Positions 25,577-34,428 of a stretch of DNA of 64,000 nucleotides are shown one piece after another. The position numbers and the translations under genes are program-made. Numbering within the stretch: position 1 is the stretch's first letter; each line of letters starts with the position of its first letter. This DNA comes from Ectothiorhodospira mobilis (lineage in GTDB: Bacteria; Pseudomonadota; Gammaproteobacteria; Ectothiorhodospirales; Ectothiorhodospiraceae): positions 124,001 through 188,000 of the forward strand of contig NZ_FOUO01000003.1 in assembly GCF_900114895.1 (NCBI RefSeq), read 5' to 3'. The notes beneath the pieces were generated by a model, which was not told the origin of the DNA, did not search any database, and saw nothing but the letters and a program-made list of their open reading frames with translations.

Positions 25577-27160
25577 TCAGTCCCCCGTGTCCCCCGGCGG
25601 GGGCACGATGCGGCGCAAGGTGTCCAGCGGCGGTTCCCCCCGGGCATCGATGGTCACCACGGGTTCGTCGTCCCCCAGGGGGTCGTGGTGCCGCAGCTGA
25701 TGCTCCAGCACCGACAGGTCGGCGTCCGATGCATCCGCGTTCGCCTCAGTGCGCTCCCGCACCCACTGCCGCAGCAGGTCCGCCGGGGCCTGGTAGTCCA
25801 GGATGACGAAGGGCAGTCCCCGCCCCCGGGCGATATGGGCGAAGCGGTCCCGGCGCGGGCGTTCCAGGAAGGTGGCGTCCACGATCACGCTGTGGCCGGC
25901 GTCCAGGATCTCCCCGGTCAGGCGGGCCAGGTGGTCGTAGGTGTGTTCGCTGCGTTCCCGGCTGTACAGTCCCTCGCCCACGGCCGCGTCCCCCCGCTGT
26001 GTGGCCTCCAGGCCCGCCATGCGCTTGCGCTCCACATCGGAGCGGATGCGCACCGCCCCCAGCTCCTCCAGGATGGGCTGGCTGATGCTGGTCTTGCCGC
26101 TGCCGGAGAAGCCGTGGTTGATGAACAGGGCCCGGTCCCGGGGCTGGGTGAAGTCCCGGGCCAGTTGCAGGTAGGCCATGAACTCGGCCTGCTGGCGTTC
26201 GGCCTCCGCCGCCTCCAGTCCCTCCTGGCCCAGGCGGATGGCGGCCACCTTGGCCCGCACCATGGCCCGGTAGACCTGGTAGAAGTCCAGCAGGGCCAGG
26301 CCGGCGTAGTCGCCGGTGCGTTCCAGCCAGGTGTTGAGCACGCGGGCGGCGAGGCCGTGGGCGCCGCGGTCGTGCAGGTCCATGGTGAAGAAGGCCAGGT
26401 CATTGACCACATCGATCCAGCGCATGTCGGCGTTGAACTCGATGCCGTCGAAGAGCAGGGGTTCGCCGTCCACCAGGGCCATGTTGGCCAGGTGCATGTC
26501 GCCATGGCATTCCCGGATGCGCCCCTCCCGGCGGCGCGCCTCCAGCCGCGGGGTGAGGGCATCGAAGCGGGTCCGGGTCCAGGCCTCCACCGCCTCCAGC
26601 ATCTCCAGGGCCCGGGGGTCATCGCTGAGGGCGCGGATCTGGCGGAAGTTCTCCTCCATGGGGGCCAGCACCGCCGCCGGGGTACCGTAGTCGCTGTCCT
26701 GCGGGGCGATTTCGGCCGCCTCGTGGAAATCGGCGATGCGCAGGGTCAGGGTGTCCATGAGCCGCGCCGACAGCCCTTCGCGTTCATGCAGCCGGTCCAG
26801 GGTGCACCCGGGATCGAAGCGGTGCATGCGCACGGCATATTCCAAGGCGGGATCCGTGCCGTCGAACACGGGTCGATCGGGGTCTCCGGAAAAGGCCACC
26901 ACCCGTTCGTAGATCTGCGGTGCCAGGCGGCGGTTGAGCCGGATCTCCTCTTCGCAGAAGAAGCGCCGCCGCTCCAGGGTGCTGAAGTCCAGAAAGCCCA
27001 GGTCCAGGGGCTTTTTGATCTTGTAGGCGTAGTCGCCGGCCAGGAGCACGGTGGAGATGTGAGTCTCGATGCGCTCCACCCGGTCCACGGGATGGGGGTA
27101 GGCCGTGGGGGACTGCAGCGCCATGAGCAGGCGCTGCTGCGTTGTGTGCTGATCGCTCAT
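25577..27160 (-). CDS. Bifunctional aminoglycoside phosphotransferase-like / AAA P-loop kinase protein
   Basis: 527 residues in two parts. The N-terminal half (about 1-330) is an APH-like kinase fold with the catalytic-loop motif HGDMHLANM near 219-227 and FDGIEFNADMRWIDVVNDLAF after it. The C-terminal half (about 345-527) is a P-loop kinase with Walker A GFSGSGKTS at 350-358. ATG 27160 is chosen; longer readings run into the divergent promoter region. Widely distributed, substrate unknown, and not by itself evidence of antibiotic resistance. First gene of a three-gene minus-strand operon. Confidence 0.87.
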   Translation of the reverse strand: MSDQHTTQQRLLMALQSPTAYPHPVDRVERIETHISTVLLAGDYAYKIKKPLDLGFLDFSTLERRRFFCEEEIRLNRRLAPQIYERVVAFSGDPDRPVFDGTDPALEYAVRMHRFDPGCTLDRLHEREGLSARLMDTLTLRIADFHEAAEIAPQDSDYGTPAAVLAPMEENFRQIRALSDDPRALEMLEAVEAWTRTRFDALTPRLEARRREGRIRECHGDMHLANMALVDGEPLLFDGIEFNADMRWIDVVNDLAFFTMDLHDRGAHGLAARVLNTWLERTGDYAGLALLDFYQVYRAMVRAKVAAIRLGQEGLEAAEAERQQAEFMAYLQLARDFTQPRDRALFINHGFSGSGKTSISQPILEELGAVRIRSDVERKRMAGLEATQRGDAAVGEGLYSRERSEHTYDHLARLTGEILDAGHSVIVDATFLERPRRDRFAHIARGRGLPFVILDYQAPADLLRQWVRERTEANADASDADLSVLEHQLRHHDPLGDDEPVVTIDARGEPPLDTLRRIVPPPGDTGD

Positions 27161-27246
27161 GCCGATGTGACAGGCCTCCGATCGTCGCCGCCGGTGGGCG
27201 GTTATAGTAAGGTCTACCCCCACGGATCCTACTCCATTCCCCCGGT

Positions 27247-29628
27247 ATGGCCAAACGCAGCCGCGCATCGGATTCCCGTAGTTCCTCCCCCCGCAAGGGG
27301 CGGCAAAACGCCTCCCGGAACCCGTCTTCTTCAGGGACCGGCCATCCGGTGCGACGGCGCCGGTGGCTGGTCCCGGCCCTGGTGCTCGCCGCCCTGGGGG
27401 CGGTGGTTGGCCTGGGTGGGTATACCGTGCACCTGGACCAGCGCATCCAGGCCCAGTTCGAGGGCAAGCGCTGGTCCCTGCCGGCCCGGGTCTTCGCGCG
27501 CCCCCTGGAGCTCTATGCCGGCCAGTCCCTCACCCCCGAGGAGCTGGAACGGGAACTGGGGCTGCTGCACTACCGTCAGGGGGGGGATGCCAGCGGCCAT
27601 TACCGTCGGGAGGGGGATACCCTGACCCTGCACACCCGGGGCTTCCCCTTCCCCGAGGGCTATGAGGGGCCACGACGGGCGCGGGTGATCTTCCGGGGCG
27701 GGCGGGTGCATGCCCTGGAGGACCCGCAGACGGGCGCTGCCCTGGCGCTCCTGCGCCTGGAGCCGGCCCTCATCGCCAACATCTACCCGCGTCACGGGGA
27801 GGACCGCCTGCTGGTGCGCCTGGAGGACGTGCCCCCGGCCCTGGTGCAGACCCTGCTGACCGTGGAGGACCGCCGCTTCCTTCACCACTTCGGCGTGGAT
27901 CCCCAGGGCATCGCCCGGGCGGCCCTGGCCAATCTCCGCGCCGGGCGGGCGGTGCAAGGGGGCAGCACCCTTACGCAGCAGTTGGTGAAGAATTACTTCC
28001 TCACCCCGGAGCGTACCCTGGTGCGCAAGTTCAACGAGGCCATCATGGCCCTGCTGCTGGAGTGGCGTTATTCCAAGGCGGAGATCCTGGAGGCCTATCT
28101 CAACGAGGTTTTTCTGGGACAGCAGGGGGCAAGGGCCATCCATGGCGTGGGTATGGCCAGCCAGTTCTATTTCCGCGAACGGGTCTCCGAACTGGATTGG
28201 CCGCAGATCGCCCTGTTGGTGGGCATGATCCGCGGGCCCAGTTACTACAATCCCCGGCGTCATCCAGAGCGCGCCCTGGAGCGGCGCAATCGGGTCCTGG
28301 CCATGCTCCGGGATCAGGGGCAGATCTCCCCGGAGACGGCGCAAAAAGCCATGCAGGCCCCCCTGGGGGTGAGCGAGCGGGTGCCCGCTGGCAGTACCCC
28401 CTTCCCGGCCTTCCTGGAACTGGTGCAGGCCCGTCTGCGCCAGGACTATCGTGAGGCGGACCTGAGGGAGGAGGGGCTGATCATCCTCACCACCCTGGAT
28501 CCGCGGGTGCAGCTGGCGGCGGAGGAGGCCCTGCGCACGCGTCTGCGGCGCTTGGAGTCGGAACGGGGGTTGCCACTGGGGCAGCTGGAGGGGGCCGTGG
28601 TGGTGACGGCGGCGGACAGCGGCGAGGTCCTGGCCCTGGTGGGGGGGCGGGATGTGCGCCGTGCCGGTTTCAACCGGGCCCTGCACGCCCGCCGTCCGGT
28701 GGGCTCGGTGATCAAGCCCTTCCTCTATCTGACCGCCCTGTCCCGGCCGGAACGCTTCACCCTGGCCACGCGCCTGCAGGATACCCCACTGCACCTGGAG
28801 ATGGACGATGGAGAGGTCTGGTCGCCGCAGAACAGCGATCGGGAATACCACGGCGCCGTCCCCCTGCAGGAGGCCCTGGTGCATTCCTACAACGTGGCCA
28901 CCGTGCGCCTGGGGCTGGAGGTGGGCGTGGAGCGGTTCGTGGACCGGCTCCGGCGGCTGGGTCTGGAACGGGAACTGGAACCCTATCCCTCGCTGCTTTT
29001 GGGGGCGGTGGAGATGACGCCCCTGGAGGTGAACGGCCTCTACCAGGTGCTGGCCTCCGGTGGCTACCGCCTGCCGCCCCGGGCCATCCGCGCGGTGCTG
29101 GACCGGGAGGGGAGGCGGCTGCGCCGCTATGGCCTCTCCCTGAACCGGGTGGCCGAGCCGGGGCCGGTGTACCTGGTGATCGCGGCATTGCACCAGGTGA
29201 CCCGCAGCGGCACTGCGCGTTCCCTGGGCTGGCGTTTGCCGGAGGCGCTGCCGGTGGCGGGCAAGACCGGCACCACCGGCGACCTGCGGGACGCCTGGTT
29301 CGCCGGTTTCAGCGGCGATCTGGTGGGCGTGGTCTGGGTGGGGCGGGACGACAACGGTCCCACGGGCCTGAGCGGGTCCTCCGGGGCCCTGCCGATCTGG
29401 GCGGAGGTGATGGGTCGGGTTTCCCGCCAGGGGCTCGCGCCCTCGCGCCCCGAGGGGGTGGTGTGGGTGCCGGTGGACCCGGCCACCGGCCTGCGGGCCG
29501 GGGAGGGCTGCGACCCGGTGCGCTGGATGCCCTTCCTGAACGGGTCCGTGCCGGCCGAGCGGGCCCCCTGCGCCGAACCGGAACCGCCGCGGCCGTCCGC
29601 CGGGGCGCCTTCCTGGTGGCCGGGGTGA
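27247..29628 (+). CDS. mrcB: Penicillin-binding protein 1B (bifunctional transglycosylase/transpeptidase)
   Basis: 793-residue class A PBP that polymerises and cross-links peptidoglycan. It has a short basic cytoplasmic tail, a transmembrane helix about 39-60, and a UB2H-like region. The GT51 domain has catalytic Glu in VEDRRFLHHFG near 207, GGSTLTQQLVKN, and EAYLNEVFLGQ. The transpeptidase has Ser487 in GSVIKPF, SYN at 547 and KTG at 673. The Pro-rich tail ends the protein. A small AGACCC/GGGTCT hairpin begins at the stop and may terminate transcription. Confidence 0.96.
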   Translation: MAKRSRASDSRSSSPRKGRQNASRNPSSSGTGHPVRRRRWLVPALVLAALGAVVGLGGYTVHLDQRIQAQFEGKRWSLPARVFARPLELYAGQSLTPEELERELGLLHYRQGGDASGHYRREGDTLTLHTRGFPFPEGYEGPRRARVIFRGGRVHALEDPQTGAALALLRLEPALIANIYPRHGEDRLLVRLEDVPPALVQTLLTVEDRRFLHHFGVDPQGIARAALANLRAGRAVQGGSTLTQQLVKNYFLTPERTLVRKFNEAIMALLLEWRYSKAEILEAYLNEVFLGQQGARAIHGVGMASQFYFRERVSELDWPQIALLVGMIRGPSYYNPRRHPERALERRNRVLAMLRDQGQISPETAQKAMQAPLGVSERVPAGSTPFPAFLELVQARLRQDYREADLREEGLIILTTLDPRVQLAAEEALRTRLRRLESERGLPLGQLEGAVVVTAADSGEVLALVGGRDVRRAGFNRALHARRPVGSVIKPFLYLTALSRPERFTLATRLQDTPLHLEMDDGEVWSPQNSDREYHGAVPLQEALVHSYNVATVRLGLEVGVERFVDRLRRLGLERELEPYPSLLLGAVEMTPLEVNGLYQVLASGGYRLPPRAIRAVLDREGRRLRRYGLSLNRVAEPGPVYLVIAALHQVTRSGTARSLGWRLPEALPVAGKTGTTGDLRDAWFAGFSGDLVGVVWVGRDDNGPTGLSGSSGALPIWAEVMGRVSRQGLAPSRPEGVVWVPVDPATGLRAGEGCDPVRWMPFLNGSVPAERAPCAEPEPPRPSAGAPSWWPG

Positions 29629-29662
29629 AGACCCGGAAAGGGTCTGCCGGGGGGTTCGGGAT

Positions 29663-30691
29663 TCAGACGCTCGCCGCCGGGATCTGCATGGTCACGCAAT
29701 GCAGGCTGCCGAACTGGCGGATCAGTGGACGGCAGTCGATGCCCACCACCTCCCGCCCGGGGAAGACCTGTTGCAGGGCCGCCAGGGCGGTGGCGTCGGC
29801 GGGATCGTTGTAGGTGGGCACCAGCACCGCGCCGTTGAGGATGAGGAAGTTGGCGTGGGTGGCCGGCAGGCGGCGGCCTTCCAGGTCGTGGATCGGGGCA
29901 GGCAGGGGCAGGGGGATGAGCCGGTAGCGCCGGCCATCGGCGGTACGCAGGGCCTCCAGTTCCCGGGTCATGGCCGCCAGCGGCCCATGGTGCGGGTCCC
30001 CGGGGTCGTCGCAGGTCACGTGGGCGATGGTCTGCGCGTCGCAGAAACGGGCCAGGGTGTCCACGTGGCCGTCGGTGTCGTCCCCCTCCAGGTGACCGTG
30101 CTCTAGCCAGAGCACCCGATGCACCCCCAGGGTATCCCGCAGCATCGCCTCCACGCCGGCGGCATCCAGGTCCGGGTTGCGGGTGGGGGCCAGCAGGCAG
30201 GAGCGGGTGGTGAGCAGGGTGCCGGCGCCGTCGCTGTCGATGGCCCCGCCTTCCAGCACCCGTTCCACGGGGCGCAGGGGCAGATCGCCGAAGGCCCCCT
30301 GGCGGTGGAGCCTGCCGGTGAGGGCGTCATCCGCATCGGCCGGGTATTTGCCCCCCCAGCCGTTGAAACGGAAATCCAGCAGTACGGGGTGGCCGTCCTC
30401 CAGCACGGTGATGGGGCCATGATCCCGGGCCCAGGTGTCGTCCGACGGGGCCAGGGCGGTCACCACCCGTTCCATCACTGCGCCCGCGCCGGAGAGCATG
30501 CGGCAGATGCGGACCTCGTGGGCCTCGTCGCGGCAGACCACGATGAGCCCCTGGCGGAGGGTCACCTCCCGGGCGATCTGCACGAAGACCTCTTCGGCCT
30601 CGTCCAGGATGGGGGCCCAGTCGGTCTGTGGGTGCGGCCAGGTGAGCAGTACGGCGCTCTGCGGCGCCCATTCGGCGGGCAGGACGGTCAT
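29663..30691 (-). CDS. aguA: Agmatine deiminase (peptidyl-arginine deiminase family)
   Basis: 342 residues. Converts agmatine to N-carbamoylputrescine and ammonia in polyamine synthesis. Family motifs: DDTWARDHGPI, RFNGWGGKY, LEGGAIDSDG, the HGHLEGDDTDGHVD segment and the catalytic Cys at about 332 in GSLHCVTM. ATG 30691 overlaps the upstream stop by one base; a GTG one codon earlier is equally in frame. No aguB (N-carbamoylputrescine amidase) is adjacent, though it often is in other genomes. Confidence 0.93.
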   Translation of the reverse strand: MTVLPAEWAPQSAVLLTWPHPQTDWAPILDEAEEVFVQIAREVTLRQGLIVVCRDEAHEVRICRMLSGAGAVMERVVTALAPSDDTWARDHGPITVLEDGHPVLLDFRFNGWGGKYPADADDALTGRLHRQGAFGDLPLRPVERVLEGGAIDSDGAGTLLTTRSCLLAPTRNPDLDAAGVEAMLRDTLGVHRVLWLEHGHLEGDDTDGHVDTLARFCDAQTIAHVTCDDPGDPHHGPLAAMTRELEALRTADGRRYRLIPLPLPAPIHDLEGRRLPATHANFLILNGAVLVPTYNDPADATALAALQQVFPGREVVGIDCRPLIRQFGSLHCVTMQIPAASV

Positions 30692-31008
30692 CACGGTTCC
30701 GCGTCGGGGGATGGGCTGCGCTGCGCGGGGGCCTGCACCACCGTGTGCAGGACATAGCGGCCCTCGAATACCACGGTGAAGCCGGGATAGACCCAGCGGC
30801 TGATGGGGGGATCCCCAACCGCGGGCTGGCGCGATTGGGGTTCGCCGTAGCGGCGCAGCACCGTGTCCCGGTCCATGCCCCGGGGTGGGGTCCAGGGGGC
30901 CTGGATCACCTGGCGCTGCCCTTCGGGGAGACGCAGGATGTCCGCCCCGGCTGAGGGAAGGCAGAGGGCGGCGGCAAGCCCCAGGTAGAAGATGGGTCGT
31001 GCGGGCAT
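30691..31008 (-). CDS. Small exported protein, unknown function
   Basis: 105 residues with a signal peptide (IFYLGLAAALCLPSAGA, cleavage near 21). The mature part has GMDRDTVLRRYGEP and WVYPGFTVVFEGRYVLHTVVQ, vaguely like the SmpA/OmlA (BamE-type) motif of a Gly-Met-x5-V-x3-G-x-P turn followed by a strand. That resemblance is weak. It directly precedes and overlaps agmatine deiminase by one base, so the two are coupled. No family can be named with confidence. Confidence 0.72.
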   Translation of the reverse strand: MPARPIFYLGLAAALCLPSAGADILRLPEGQRQVIQAPWTPPRGMDRDTVLRRYGEPQSRQPAVGDPPISRWVYPGFTVVFEGRYVLHTVVQAPAQRSPSPDAEP

Positions 31009-31171
31009 GGCGGCGCTCCGGCGCGATGGATAAAACACAAGTTTGATCGCTGGACTATAGCACCCCCCCACTGGGGCCGAAACCAGCCGGCTGGGAGGCA
31101 TCCCCCGCCCATGTCCCCGGGGCCGGGGAACGGGTATGATCCTGGCCGCCCCTTCACCCAAGAGGACCTGG

Positions 31172-31900
31172 ATGGATTTCCCCGATCCCCTGCTGCCCGG
31201 CACCCTGGAGCGCCGCTACAAGCGCTTCCTGGCGGATGTGTATCTGGACGATGGCCGCCGGGTGACGGCCCACTGCCCCAACACCGGGTCCATGATGGGC
31301 TGCTGCACCCCCGGGGCCCGGGTCTGGCTCAGCCATCGAGAAGATCCCCGCCGCAAGCTGGCCTATACCTGGGAGCTGGTGGAGGCGGACGGCACCCTGG
31401 TGGGCATCCATACCGGACGCAGCAACGCCCTGGTGGTGGAGGCCCTGGAGGCCGGGCGTCTGCCCACCCTGGCCGGGGCCCATCGGGTGCGGCGGGAGGT
31501 GGCCTATGGCCGTGAGCGCAGTCGCATCGACCTGCTGCTGAGCCTCGCGGGGCAGGACTGCTACGTGGAGGTGAAGAACGTCACCGCCGCCGTGCAGGGG
31601 GATACGGCCCTGTTCCCGGACGCGGTATCCACCCGGGGCACGCGCCATCTGCGGGAGCTGATGGCTATGGTGGAGGCCGGTCACCGCGCCGCCCTGGTCT
31701 TCTGCGTGCAGCGGTCGGACGTGGAGCGGGTGCGCCCGGCCGACGAGATCGATCCGGAATACGGACAGTGGCTGCGCCGGGCCGCGGCGGCGGGGGTGGA
31801 GGTGCTGGCCCTGGGGGCACAGGTCTCGCCCCGCACCATCCTGCTGGAGCGGAGCCTGCCCGTGGACCTGGATGCCATAGGCAATCCGCCCGCGCTGTGA
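31172..31900 (+). CDS. sfsA: DNA/RNA nuclease SfsA family protein
   Basis: 242 residues. Motifs match SfsA: LERRYKRFLADV, THCPNTGSM-type (AHCPNTGSMMGC), the nuclease-like YGRERSRIDLLL and CYVEVKNVT, and FPDAVSTRGTRHLRELM. ATG 31172 is preceded by AGAGGA; a longer in-frame start at 31136 is ignored. Originally described in E. coli as a sugar-fermentation stimulation protein, the fold is a restriction-endonuclease-like nuclease. It lies 12 bases upstream of lolC. Confidence 0.93.
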   Translation: MDFPDPLLPGTLERRYKRFLADVYLDDGRRVTAHCPNTGSMMGCCTPGARVWLSHREDPRRKLAYTWELVEADGTLVGIHTGRSNALVVEALEAGRLPTLAGAHRVRREVAYGRERSRIDLLLSLAGQDCYVEVKNVTAAVQGDTALFPDAVSTRGTRHLRELMAMVEAGHRAALVFCVQRSDVERVRPADEIDPEYGQWLRRAAAAGVEVLALGAQVSPRTILLERSLPVDLDAIGNPPAL

Positions 31901-31912
31901 TGTAATCGCGCC

Positions 31913-33160
31913 ATGTTCCGTCCCCTCGAACTCTTTATCGGCCTGCGCTACACCCGGGCCCGTCGCCGAAATCACTTCATCTCCTTCATCTCCCTGATCT
32001 CCATGCTGGGGATCGCCCTGGGGGTCACGGCGCTCATCACCGTGCTCTCGGTGATGAACGGCTTCGAGCAGGAGCTGCGCGAGCGCATCCTGGGGATGGC
32101 CGCCCATGCCACCCTGTCGGAGTTCGATGGCCGCTTGCAGGACTGGGAGCAGGTCATGGCACAGGTGGCCGATGCCCCCCATGTGCAGGGGGTGGCCCCG
32201 TATGTGGAAGGGGAGGGGATGTTCGCCAGTGGCAACCGGGTCAGCGGCGCCCTGGTGCGCGGCGTCGAGCCCGCCCTGGAGGCGCGGGTCTCCCGGGTGG
32301 GGCAACACATGATCCAGGGCGAGATGGAGGATCTGCAGGCCGGGGGCTACGGCGTGGTGCTGGGGCGTGAACTGGCCCGGGCCCTGGGGGTGGGCCTGGG
32401 GGACCGGGTGACCCTCATCACCCCCAAGGCGGCGGTCACCCCTGTGGGGGTGCTGCCGCGCATGCGCCGCCTGACGGTGGTGGGGGTCTTCGAGGTGGGC
32501 ATGTACGAGTACGACCGGGGCACCGCCTTCCTGCACCTGGATGATGCCCGTACCATCTACCGCATGGACGATGCCGTATCCGGTCTGCGCCTGAGGGTGG
32601 ACGACCTGATGCGCGCCCCCATCATCGCCCGGCAGTTGGCGGCGGACCTGGAGGGGCGCTTCTGGGTGAACGACTGGACCCGTCAGCACGCCAACTTCTT
32701 CCGCGCCGTGCAGACGGAGAAGACGGTGATGTTCATCATCCTCTCGCTGATCGTGGCGGTGGCCGCCTTCAACATCGTATCCACCCTGGTGATGATGGTG
32801 GTGGACAAGCAGTCGGACATCGCCATCCTGCGCACCCTGGGGCTGTCCCCGCCCGGGGTGATGGGGGTGTTCATGGTGCAGGGGACGGTCATCGGCCTGC
32901 TGGGCACGGTGCTGGGGGTGATCGGCGGCGTCACCCTGGCCCTGAACGTGGAGACCATCGTCCCGGCCATCGAGTCCCTGCTGGGGCGCCAGTTCCTGCC
33001 GGCGGACGTCTACTACATCTCCGACCTGCCCTCGGACCTGGATCCACGGGACGTACTGCAGGTGGGCCTGCTGGCCTTCGGCCTGACCGTGGTGGCCACC
33101 CTCTATCCCGCCTGGCGCGCCTCGCGCACGCAGCCGGCCCAGGCCCTGCGCTACGAATGA
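31913..33160 (+). CDS. lolC: Lipoprotein-releasing ABC transporter permease LolC/E
   Basis: 415 residues of the FtsX-type permease of the Lol system, which extracts lipoproteins from the inner membrane for transfer to LolA. One N-terminal helix ([21 protein letters not shown]), a large periplasmic domain (about 50-265) and three C-terminal helices are visible. The N-terminal [20 protein letters not shown] is characteristic. It overlaps lolD. No separate lolE follows, so this permease may work as a homodimer (LolF-like) or pair with one encoded elsewhere. Confidence 0.93.
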   Translation: MFRPLELFIGLRYTRARRRNHFISFISLISMLGIALGVTALITVLSVMNGFEQELRERILGMAAHATLSEFDGRLQDWEQVMAQVADAPHVQGVAPYVEGEGMFASGNRVSGALVRGVEPALEARVSRVGQHMIQGEMEDLQAGGYGVVLGRELARALGVGLGDRVTLITPKAAVTPVGVLPRMRRLTVVGVFEVGMYEYDRGTAFLHLDDARTIYRMDDAVSGLRLRVDDLMRAPIIARQLAADLEGRFWVNDWTRQHANFFRAVQTEKTVMFIILSLIVAVAAFNIVSTLVMMVVDKQSDIAILRTLGLSPPGVMGVFMVQGTVIGLLGTVLGVIGGVTLALNVETIVPAIESLLGRQFLPADVYYISDLPSDLDPRDVLQVGLLAFGLTVVATLYPAWRASRTQPAQALRYE

Positions 33161-33168
33161 GGTCCGAG

Positions 33169-33879
33169 ATGCCGATGCCGCAAGCCGAAACCGACACCGC
33201 CCCCGTCCTCCACTGCCGCGACCTGCGCCGCACCTTCGACGAGGGGGCGATGCAGGTGGAGGTGCTGCGCGGCGTGGACCTGGACGTGGCCCCGGGGGAG
33301 AAGCTGGCCATCGTGGGCACCTCCGGCAGCGGCAAGAGCACCCTGCTGCACCTGCTGGGGGGGCTGGATCTGCCCACTGGCGGCACGGTATCGGTGTGTG
33401 GCCAGGACCTGGCCGGCCTCTCGGACACCCGCCGGGGGCGGCTGCGCAACACCCATCTGGGCTTCGTCTACCAGTTCCATCACCTGTTGCCGGAGTTTAC
33501 CGCCCTGGAGAACGTGGCCATGCCCCTGCTGGTGCGGCGCGAATCCCCGGCCCGGGCCGCCGAGGCCGCCCGGGCGCTGCTGGAACGGGTGGGCCTGGGG
33601 GAGCGCGCCGGCCATAAGCCGGGGGAGCTCTCCGGCGGGGAGCGCCAGCGCGCCGCCATCGCCCGCGCCCTCATCACCCGGCCCCGGGCCGTGCTCGCGG
33701 ACGAGCCCACGGGCAACCTGGACCGGGGCCGCGCCGAGGAGATCTTCGAACTCATGCTGGAACTCAACCGGGACTCGGGTACGGCCCTGGTGATCGTCAC
33801 CCATGATCTGGATCTGGCGGCGCGCACGGACCGGATCCTGCTGCTCTCCCACGGCCGCCTGTCGCCGAAGCAGGACTGA
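33169..33879 (+). CDS. lolD: Lipoprotein-releasing system ATP-binding protein LolD
   Basis: 236-residue ABC ATPase that powers lipoprotein release. Walker [10 protein letters not shown], the [15 protein letters not shown] segment typical of LolD, signature LSGGERQR and Walker B VLADEPTG are all present. ATG 33169 has an AGGT site 5 bases upstream. An alternative ATG at 33157 overlaps the lolC stop (ATGA) and would add four residues. Confidence 0.95.
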   Translation: MPMPQAETDTAPVLHCRDLRRTFDEGAMQVEVLRGVDLDVAPGEKLAIVGTSGSGKSTLLHLLGGLDLPTGGTVSVCGQDLAGLSDTRRGRLRNTHLGFVYQFHHLLPEFTALENVAMPLLVRRESPARAAEAARALLERVGLGERAGHKPGELSGGERQRAAIARALITRPRAVLADEPTGNLDRGRAEEIFELMLELNRDSGTALVIVTHDLDLAARTDRILLLSHGRLSPKQD

Positions 33880-33888
33880 GGCCCTCGT

Positions 33889-34413
33889 TCAGCGCCGCGC
33901 CCCGGGCCGTCGGCGCCTCTCCCGCAGCCGGTGCAGGATATGCAGCCGCCACAGCAGGCGCACCGCCACATAGCTCCCCAGCCCCGCCACGGTGGACAGG
34001 ATCAGACTGCCGGTCACCAGGGGCTTCCAGATCTCCAGCAGCTCGCCGGTGAACCACTCCAGACTCAGTTCCATGGAGAAGCCCCGTGCCGGGCTGTCCA
34101 GCACCCATCGCCCCAGGGTGTAGGCGGCGTAATAGATGGGGGCGAAGGTGAGGGGGTTGGTGATCCAGACCAGCATCACGGCGATGGGCAGGTTCACCCG
34201 CAGCATGATGGCCAGGGCCGCCGCCAGCAGCATCTGCCCGGGCAGGGGCAGGAAGGCCGTGAACAGGCCCACGCCGAAGGCCCCGGCAGCGGAGCGCCGG
34301 TTCAGGTGCCACAGGAAGGGATCGTGCAGGATGGCCCCGAACAGCCGCAGGGCCTCGTGCTGGCGGATGCGCTGGTAGTCTGGAAACAGGTCCTTGATGA
34401 GCTTTTTGGCCAT
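33889..34413 (-). CDS. DUF2062 domain-containing membrane protein
   Basis: 174 residues with the DUF2062 pattern: cytoplasmic KLIKDLFPDYQRIRQHEALR, an LWHLNRRSAAGAFGVGLF motif, and three hydrophobic segments (about 48-72, 75-95, 132-155). It is convergent with lolD (9 bases apart) and divergent from comEC. Homologues usually sit beside comEC in gammaproteobacteria. Function unknown. Confidence 0.88.
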   Translation of the reverse strand: MAKKLIKDLFPDYQRIRQHEALRLFGAILHDPFLWHLNRRSAAGAFGVGLFTAFLPLPGQMLLAAALAIMLRVNLPIAVMLVWITNPLTFAPIYYAAYTLGRWVLDSPARGFSMELSLEWFTGELLEIWKPLVTGSLILSTVAGLGSYVAVRLLWRLHILHRLRERRRRPGARR

Positions 34414-34428
34414 GGCGTGATATAGAGT

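Noticed and set aside
25577-27160. Antibiotic resistance by the aminoglycoside phosphotransferase-like domain
   Set aside because: The fused APH/AAA family is a widespread housekeeping family; nothing in the sequence or context points to drug modification.
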